This document shows positions 10,928 to 15,983 of a stretch of DNA of 15,983 nucleotides, piece by piece. The notes under the pieces are model-generated. The model searched no databases. It was given only the letters and a program-made list of their open reading frames with translations, and was not told the DNA's origin. Numbering within the stretch: the stretch's first letter is position 1; each line of letters opens with the position of its first letter. The position numbers were made by a program, and so were the translations under genes. This DNA comes from Dipetalonema caudispina (taxonomy: Eukaryota; Nematoda; Chromadorea; Rhabditida; Onchocercidae): the NCBI GenBank assembly GCA_013365325.1, contig JABVXV010000678.1, positions 1-15,983 of the forward strand. The letters are read 5' to 3'.

Positions 10928-12179
10928 TCAGCGCCTTAGCAAGCAACTTAATGGAGAAAATTCGCATTCATCCCAATGATAACCTAAAAGGGACGAAACA
11001 AATTACGAATTCATAAAGCTATCTTATAATAAATCAATACTTTTGGTTGATTGCAATACTAATCAACCAATTATATCTTACTAATATTTGTCCAGTTGTT
11101 ATATTTAATGGATGAAATAATTTTGGTTAGATATCATTGACATTTTTCAATAAATCTTGATGGTAATATATTTTTGAAAATATTTACTGTGCGTAATTTT
11201 CAACATTTATAAAAATATGTCATTAACATGCTAAGAAAAAAAAAGGGAATCAAATTTCGGGTATGTCAAAATAGATGGTTTGGTCAACTGGTAATTTAAT
11301 TGTTAGAGTAAAGTAAATGAAATGATTCATTTGACAGTATTAAATGTTATTTTAGAAAACAAACTAATTTCTAATTAGTTCCATCGACATTTTTTTGCCA
11401 TTTTGAATTTCCGATAAAAATTGAAGCATGTAATGACGACATGACATATTAACAATTTTTTCTTTTTTTAAAACTAATTCATAGTTTGTATCCTGTACCA
11501 TTTCTAAATTAATGAATAATATGATATAATTAATGCTTACATATCAATGTGCTGCAATAACTGATAATTCTCGTGCTAATGATATTTAAAGTTTCCACAG
11601 TGTTATAAATTTATGGCCAAATATCGTACCCTTAGGTCCTTCACGTTTATTGATGTAATCCAACAGCGCATTATATCCATCGAATGTATGTCTTCCATAA
11701 TTATGCTGCTTTGAATGAAATCTTCCATTATTATCCTCCGTTGAATGAAATTTTAAAAATATCGTCTATAATTTTCATAACTGAAGCATTTGCTTAATTA
11801 GGAAGAAGTGATGGTCAAAATGAATTTTTTGATAATAGCAAAATTGACCGATAAATGCGAATTCTTCAGCTGACAATGCAAAAGGATGAAAATTGCTAAT
11901 TTATTTTCGGATTAAATTCTCTTTTTTTCCATTTCTGGAAATGCATTAGACATAATTCCGAAATCTAAATTACTTTCTGTCAGCAATAATTTAAGCTCCG
12001 AAATTATGTTTTCTTTAACGACTTTTTTCCGTTGTAAAATAAATACGATATATAATAAATAAAAAAATCATCATCATTATTCATTCCAAATTATCATTAT
12101 TATTTAGTCATGAAAATACCTGAACAGGTTGTTGTATGGAATGAAGAATAACTGCTAGGCCAAATATTTTATTGAGCAT
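10928..12179 (-). CDS. Allatostatin-C/somatostatin-like neuropeptide precursor, three exons
   Basis: Exon 1, 12179-12120: MLNKIFGLAVILHSIQQPVQ, a short signal peptide, then GTATTT. Exon 2, 11765-11630, after TTATAG: 45 codons plus one base, donor GTACGA. Exon 3, 10983-10928, after CCCTTTTAG: two bases, then YHWDECEFSPLSCLLRR and TGA. Phases 0 and 1 match, giving 83 residues. Residues 26-45 are an imperfect 10-residue repeat (FHSTEDNNGR, FHSKQHNYGR), KR at 60-61 is a prohormone cleavage site, and the final RR could be trimmed to leave ...SCLL. The C-x-F-x-P-x-S-C ring with Trp three before the first Cys is the pattern of arthropod allatostatin-C peptides (core CYFNPISC), which also sit at the precursor's C-terminus; there the residue after the second Cys is Phe, here Leu. 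Expected role: secreted disulfide-ringed neuropeptide acting on a GPCR. Exons 2-3 are well supported. Exon 1 linkage and a possible extra small exon in intron 1 are less sure. Confidence 0.62.
11691..11750 (-). repeat. 30-bp tandem duplication within exon 2 of the peptide precursor
   Basis: Units 11691-11720 and 11721-11750 match at 26 of 30 positions. The unit is a multiple of three and in phase with the minus-strand frame, duplicating FHSxxxNxGR. The four differences all change the amino acid, which suggests a spacer or low-constraint part of the precursor. Confidence 0.85.
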
Positions 12180-12225
12180 TTCTTTTGCTTATATGATCAC
12201 TTATCCTTGATAATTTGCCCTGAAA
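12180..12225 (-). promoter_or_regulatory. 5' UTR and splice acceptor ahead of the peptide gene ATG
   Basis: On the minus strand ATATTTCAG ends at 12220, and 40 bases of leader (12219-12180) follow before the ATG at 12179. In a nematode this could be a spliced-leader trans-splice site or the end of an intron in the 5' UTR. No upstream exon was found. Confidence 0.45.
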
Positions 12226-13328
12226 TATTGATCCAATTAAAGTATTAATAATCTATTTTTCATCTAAACGAATGCCATTCAATGCATTATTAGGACAAGG
12301 GAAATAAAAGAAAGGATAATTTCAGAAGATTAAATTAATTTTTCCGAAATATAGTAAAATTAATTACTAAATATACTATCATATCAATGGGTATCTGCGA
12401 TTATAGCAAAAGATATGTGTGAAACTAACTCTTTTTTTTGTATAATTATGATATTGACATGTAATAATACATATGCACACTTTAATCTATCGTTTTATTA
12501 AGGTATCGTAGTACTAACAATATTTTATCGACCATATCACTTTATCATTATGGCTCTATCATTGTAGCCATCATTATCACTGTGCTGTTTAGGCCACAAT
12601 TATCATTGTATCATTATATTCATCCTTATAACTGTTTGCTAAAGATTGAGCATTTTTGTTATATTTTTTAACCAAAAATTGTTTGAGTCATATAAATAAA
12701 GTCGAAGCTATAAACTATCAATTAATTGTTAAATTTTCACATAAAATATCCTTAATCTAAAAGATATTCATTAATTTAGTTAGTTGGTTACTGCTTGATA
12801 AATTTTTTTGCCTAAACAAACTTATCCTTTCACTTTATTTAAATCTTTTATTCAATCTCATTAGCAAACTAACAGTGAGGATAGAATACAACATTTTCCT
12901 TCTTCCATAATTTTTATATTATTTTTTTGAATTTTTTTCATATATTTATATGCTAAGGAAAATTTCAACAATTTCATCAAACTTTTCAAGCTAGTTGTTT
13001 TGTTGATAATGTGATAAGAGAGTACAGCGATAAGGATAAAACCAGAAGAAAGCATAGTTTAACTAATTACGAATGAGGTAAGGAAAGAATTGAGAAACTG
13101 AAAGGAAATGGAATGAGATAAGAATAAAAGGGTGGCATCTTTATAGTAGTCATTGCTATTATTTATTATTTTTATTACAATATCATCTATTCGAATATTC
13201 GAATAGAAATTAAAATATTAAAAAAAAAAGAATATATTTTTATATCAATTTCCCCATTGTAATCTCTGCTTCTATTTCTAGTAAATACTGTAAGTAATAA
13301 TGAAAAAGTTAAATTTAAATTGAGAAAA
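12226..13328. other. Intergenic DNA with degenerate ATC/ATT triplets
   Basis: The upstream region of the minus-strand peptide gene, so its promoter should lie here, but I cannot point to specific sites. Bases 12530-12640 are an old interrupted ATCATT repeat. The minus-strand open frame at 12861-13055 has no recognisable content. An acceptor-like TTCTATTTCTAG ends at 13280. Confidence 0.5.
13186..13207. repeat. Perfect 22-bp palindrome
   Basis: The sequence from 13186 to 13207 equals its own reverse complement, centred on TCGAATATTCGA. It could be a dimeric protein-binding site or a cruciform; there is no other support for function. Confidence 0.85.
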
Positions 13329-13969
13329 ATGAAAGAAAAGCATGAAAAAATATTTGTAATAGTTTCTGTATTTCATATTTTTTTTGCCGACTATCTCTTC
13401 CGTAATATTCTATCATTGCTTCGTTTTTATGCATTTATTTTCTTTTTTTTTTCATTTCAAAATGTTAAGATTACCAGCGAATTAGCAAAAATTCGTCTTT
13501 ATCATTTGCGTTTTGCAGAAATTTCAAAATTTCGATTTTTTTTCGTTATTTATTTCTATAGCATATGCAGTATTAACGCAACTTCTACTATAATAGATTA
13601 ACAGGAAAGAAATTCTCGATGAGAGTAGTTGTGAAAGCAAATTATTCCACATCATGATCCAAATGATCGCCAATTATATCATGATTTGGATGATCGGTCA
13701 CATGTTTCAGCTTGTGAATATCTACCATTATACTTCAAAGAATATCCCAACTACAAGCAATCTAAAATTATTATAAATAGATTCATTTCATCTATGGAAA
13801 ACTTAACAAAAATTTAAACTGTAACAGTACATTTTGATCATCGGCATTCTGAAATATTATAGACTTCTTGTCAAACAAATCATTTGCTATGAAAGTATCC
13901 GACAACAGCGATTATCTCGGAACTTCACTTGGAAATCAGTTTATTGATCAAATAATTTCATTTTATAAG
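13329..13969 (+). other. Unresolved coding-like island; possible small secreted-peptide gene
   Basis: Exon-like pieces on the plus strand: 13329-13401 (MKEKHEKIFVIVSVFHIFFA, then DYLF; signal-peptide-like; donor GTAATA, phase 1), 13711-13816 (after TGTTTCAG; CEYLPLYFKEYPNYKQ..., ends TAA) and 13863-13969 (after TATTATAG; FLSNKSFAMKVSDNSDYLG, then TSLGNQFIDQIISFYK; donor GTAAAA, phase 0). Either of the last two joins the first in phase. A late exon at 15189-15224 (SSYLRKKGNKR, stop) could follow the third. There is no recognised family. Against it: the minus strand also has acceptors (13764, 13849) and a 28-codon frame ending NHDIIGDHLDHDVE in the same DNA, and an ATG with a short uORF lies upstream at 13300. 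The strand and the exon chain are both uncertain. Confidence 0.25.
13652..13697 (+). repeat. 27-bp imperfect direct repeat with internal dyad symmetry
   Basis: ATCATGAT-CCAA-ATGATCG and ATCATGAT-TTGG-ATGATCG are spaced 27 bases apart. Because CCAA and TTGG are complements, the two copies can also pair as an imperfect hairpin. In one plus-strand frame the repeat gives HDPNDR / HDLDDR; on the minus strand it gives DHPNHD / DHLDHD. Confidence 0.7.
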
Positions 13970-14359
13970 GTAAAATTTCTTAAAATTTCAAAAATTAAAC
14001 AATTGAAGAGGGCAAAAAAGAATCAAGATGTGTAAATGAACATTTTTTTCCAAAGAATATTTGATTCATTGAAATGATAGATCGACAAACAAGAGTAAAA
14101 TTATTCCAATGGTTCTTTTTAATGGATAAATTTAACAAATGAAAAATGTGAAAATAAATGCAAGGAAAGGTACGACAAAAGAAATCAGTGAGAATGTGAC
14201 TGTTGCAGAATATTCTAGGAAATGATACGTTAATATTGTCGCATGCACAATATATATAATATATATAATTCTATCATTATAATATAACAATAAATATAAT
14301 ACATTACTATTTATAAGTGCATTATTTTTAATGAAAGAAACACCTTGTTATTAGTAAAT

Positions 14360-14760
14360 ATAATATTATTATTATTTATTATAATCACAATTATTGTTAT
14401 CACCTATTATTATTATCATCATTGTTTTTATTATTGTTATTTATTATTATTACTAGTACTATTATTATTGAATACGCATTAATTATAACTGTCATTATCA
14501 CTGCAATTATCGCTGCCATTACTATTTGAAAAACATATTTTTATCATCACTGTCATCATTATTAAATATATTACCATCATTATAACTGCCACCATTATCA
14601 CAATAATTATCATCATTTTTAACAAATATATTATCAATATTGTCATTATTTCCGTTAGGTGTATTATTATTATTATGATCGCTATCATTAATAAATGTAT
14701 CCATCATTAAATATATTATTATTGTTACTATAATTACTGCCGTTATTATTATTATTTTTG
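14360..14760. repeat. Interrupted ATT/ATC/ATA triplet repeat tract
   Basis: About 400 bases of decayed trinucleotide repeat, mostly ATT with ATC, ACT and GTT variants. Minus-strand open frames in it (14479-14688 and 14522-14707) are Ile/Met- or Asn/Asp-rich reflections of the repeat and not genes. Confidence 0.9.
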
Positions 14761-15470
14761 TATCATGACACGTCTAATAATTTGATTCACTAAATATATT
14801 ATTTCGTTATAAGAAATATGTTTTAAATTTGGTTGTGAATAAGTTGCAAATTTTACTAATATAATTATTTGAAAGGATGCAAAAAATTCCACTAAAAAAT
14901 CATATCTTAGAAAATGAATTCAAATTTGTAAGTTTATTTGGAACGGAGAAGGAAGAAATGATTGAAAATTATTGATAACTTCATATCAACGAATATTTAA
15001 GATAGAATGATAATTAGCAAAATTAAATCATTAAAAATCGAATTAGTGGGAAAAGAAGAAGGAAAGAAAAAGAATAAAAAATTTGACTAATATAATTGAA
15101 GTTTCCGAAACTTGCTAAATCGTCTGCGAGTAATATAAAACTTTTTTTTCACTTTTATTTATGATTTAAATTTGTCATTTCTTTCTAGTCGTCGTATCTG
15201 CGAAAGAAAGGCAATAAAAGATGAAGCAATAGCCTTTAGAAATATTTAAAATTCTACGTCATCCATGAAATAAGAAGGATTATAAAATTTCATTTCAAAT
15301 ATTTCAAATAATTCAAATTATATGTCGTATCATTTCATGGATAATATAATACTTCTAATTCTATCCTTCACGTTTCTGTTAGAAGATATGCCAAAACAGA
15401 AATGGTCGGAAAATAATAAACTTAAGATGTAATGATATTTTGTGTTGAACCTTTCTGTGTTTTCATCTGG
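14761..15470. other. AT-rich DNA without a supported gene
   Basis: Two good plus-strand acceptors stand out: TTCTTTCTAG ending at 15188 and TTTCTGTTAG ending at about 15381. Each is followed by a short open stretch, the first SSYLRKKGNKR-stop with an overlapping AATAAA. They could be terminal exons of the uncertain island at 13329-13969. Confidence 0.4.
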
Positions 15471-15516
15471 GGTCCACTTCGTACTCTATTACTGGTAATG
15501 GACTATGAAGTGAGCT
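15471..15516 (+). other. Hairpin of about 21 bp with a 4-base loop
   Basis: Arms 15475-15491 and 15496-15512 pair over 17 positions with 14 Watson-Crick pairs, two G-U pairs and one mismatch around the loop CTGG. Three further outer pairs (two of them G-U) follow after one mismatch. All wobbles are G-U in a plus-strand RNA. No known RNA family was recognised. Confidence 0.4.
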
Positions 15517-15983
15517 GAATGTGCAATGTCCATTTGTTAAACTATCATCAAAAATCAATGTGAAATGAAAGGATGCTATTTTTCTTGTTTAGTTTGCTGA
15601 AGACACAATGATAAGTAAATGATAATACTATAAATGAGAATTCATTGAAAAAACAAATGAATCAATTAAAATAAGAGAATTATAGCACTTATTATTCAAA
15701 TAATCTTTCTTAACAGGAAAGATGAGATAAGTTAAAGAAGTAGTGGAGGGAACGAAGAAAGAGAAAAATAGGTGCGACAATGAATGACATCTATTCGAAT
15801 TATCAAATATGAGGCAAAAGTTAAATTCCATTTCAATTATGAACTGGTACAGGTTAAAATTCACTCATGCTATATTATCACTGAAAATTATAAATATTAG
15901 TCTAATTTCTCCACCATCATAATTACTTCGTAACATCATTATATTCCATTTTGATTTGATAATTGGTATTGTATCATTGTTCA
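15517..15983. other. AT-rich DNA, no supported feature
   Basis: The minus-strand open frame 15864-15628 starts with GTG directly after an in-frame TGA, is Phe/Ser/Leu-rich and matches nothing recognised. A minus-strand TTTTCAG ends at about 15886 but leads straight into stops. Confidence 0.5.

Noticed and set aside
10893..11015. 41-codon plus-strand open frame (with ALASNLMEKIRIHPND) after an acceptor-like TTTTATCAG
   Set aside because: It is antisense to the cysteine-peptide exon. The minus-strand reading has matching phases, a KR site and a recognisable peptide motif, so this is taken as its shadow.
11867..11887. 21-base minus-strand microexon (after GCATTGTCAG, before GTCAAT) between peptide-gene exons 1 and 2
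   Set aside because: It would keep the frame (LKNSHLS) but has a weak donor and is very short. It is left out of the model, though it cannot be excluded.
14479..14707. Two overlapping minus-strand open frames rich in Ile/Met or Asn/Asp
   Set aside because: They are direct translations of the ATT/ATC triplet tract.
15628..15864. 78-residue minus-strand open frame
   Set aside because: It begins at GTG after a stop, is Phe/Ser/Leu-rich, and has no acceptor in frame or recognisable motif.

Overview
The window looks like AT-rich animal nuclear DNA, most likely from a nematode. The signs are many short exons with TTTTCAG/TTTTAG-type 3' splice sites, introns of about 130-610 bases, long ATT microsatellites, poly-A/T runs and low GC between genes. 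A filarial or other clade III worm fits best, but this is an inference from style and not from a marker gene.

Bases 691-8044 (+) hold 16 exons of one M13 (neprilysin/endothelin-converting-enzyme family) zinc metallopeptidase. They cover the whole ectodomain from the DPCEDF motif to the C-terminal CRVW, with HEITH and ENIAD zinc motifs and every exon phase matching. The N-terminal tail, membrane anchor and first cysteine are not in the window. Two introns (3403-3902 and 7551-7944) are GC-AG introns, both with the donor GCAAGT.

The region from 8045 to 15983 carries no long ORF and would normally be called intergenic. On the minus strand at 12179-10928, however, three short exons join in phase into an 83-residue secreted peptide precursor. 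It has a signal peptide, a spacer with an in-frame 10-residue repeat, a KR cleavage site and a C-terminal peptide YHWDECEFSPLSCLLRR. The C-x-F-x-P-x-S-C core and the Trp three residues before the first Cys match allatostatin-C/somatostatin-type neuropeptides. A poly(A) signal lies 72 bases past the stop, and a splice acceptor lies 40 bases before the ATG. This is the most interesting item in the window.

The two genes are convergent (tail to tail). Neprilysins are membrane ectoenzymes that degrade small peptides, so a peptidase gene next to a neuropeptide gene is suggestive, but no functional link is shown by the sequence.

The rest consists of two families of short tandem repeats (36 bp at 9359-9422 and 10101-10176; about 41 bp at 9754-9910), an unresolved coding-like island at 13616-13969 with a possible upstream signal-peptide exon at 13329-13401, an interrupted ATT/ATC repeat tract at 14360-14760, and some hairpins and palindromes. 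I saw no tRNA, rRNA, spliced-leader RNA gene, CRISPR array or intact transposon.
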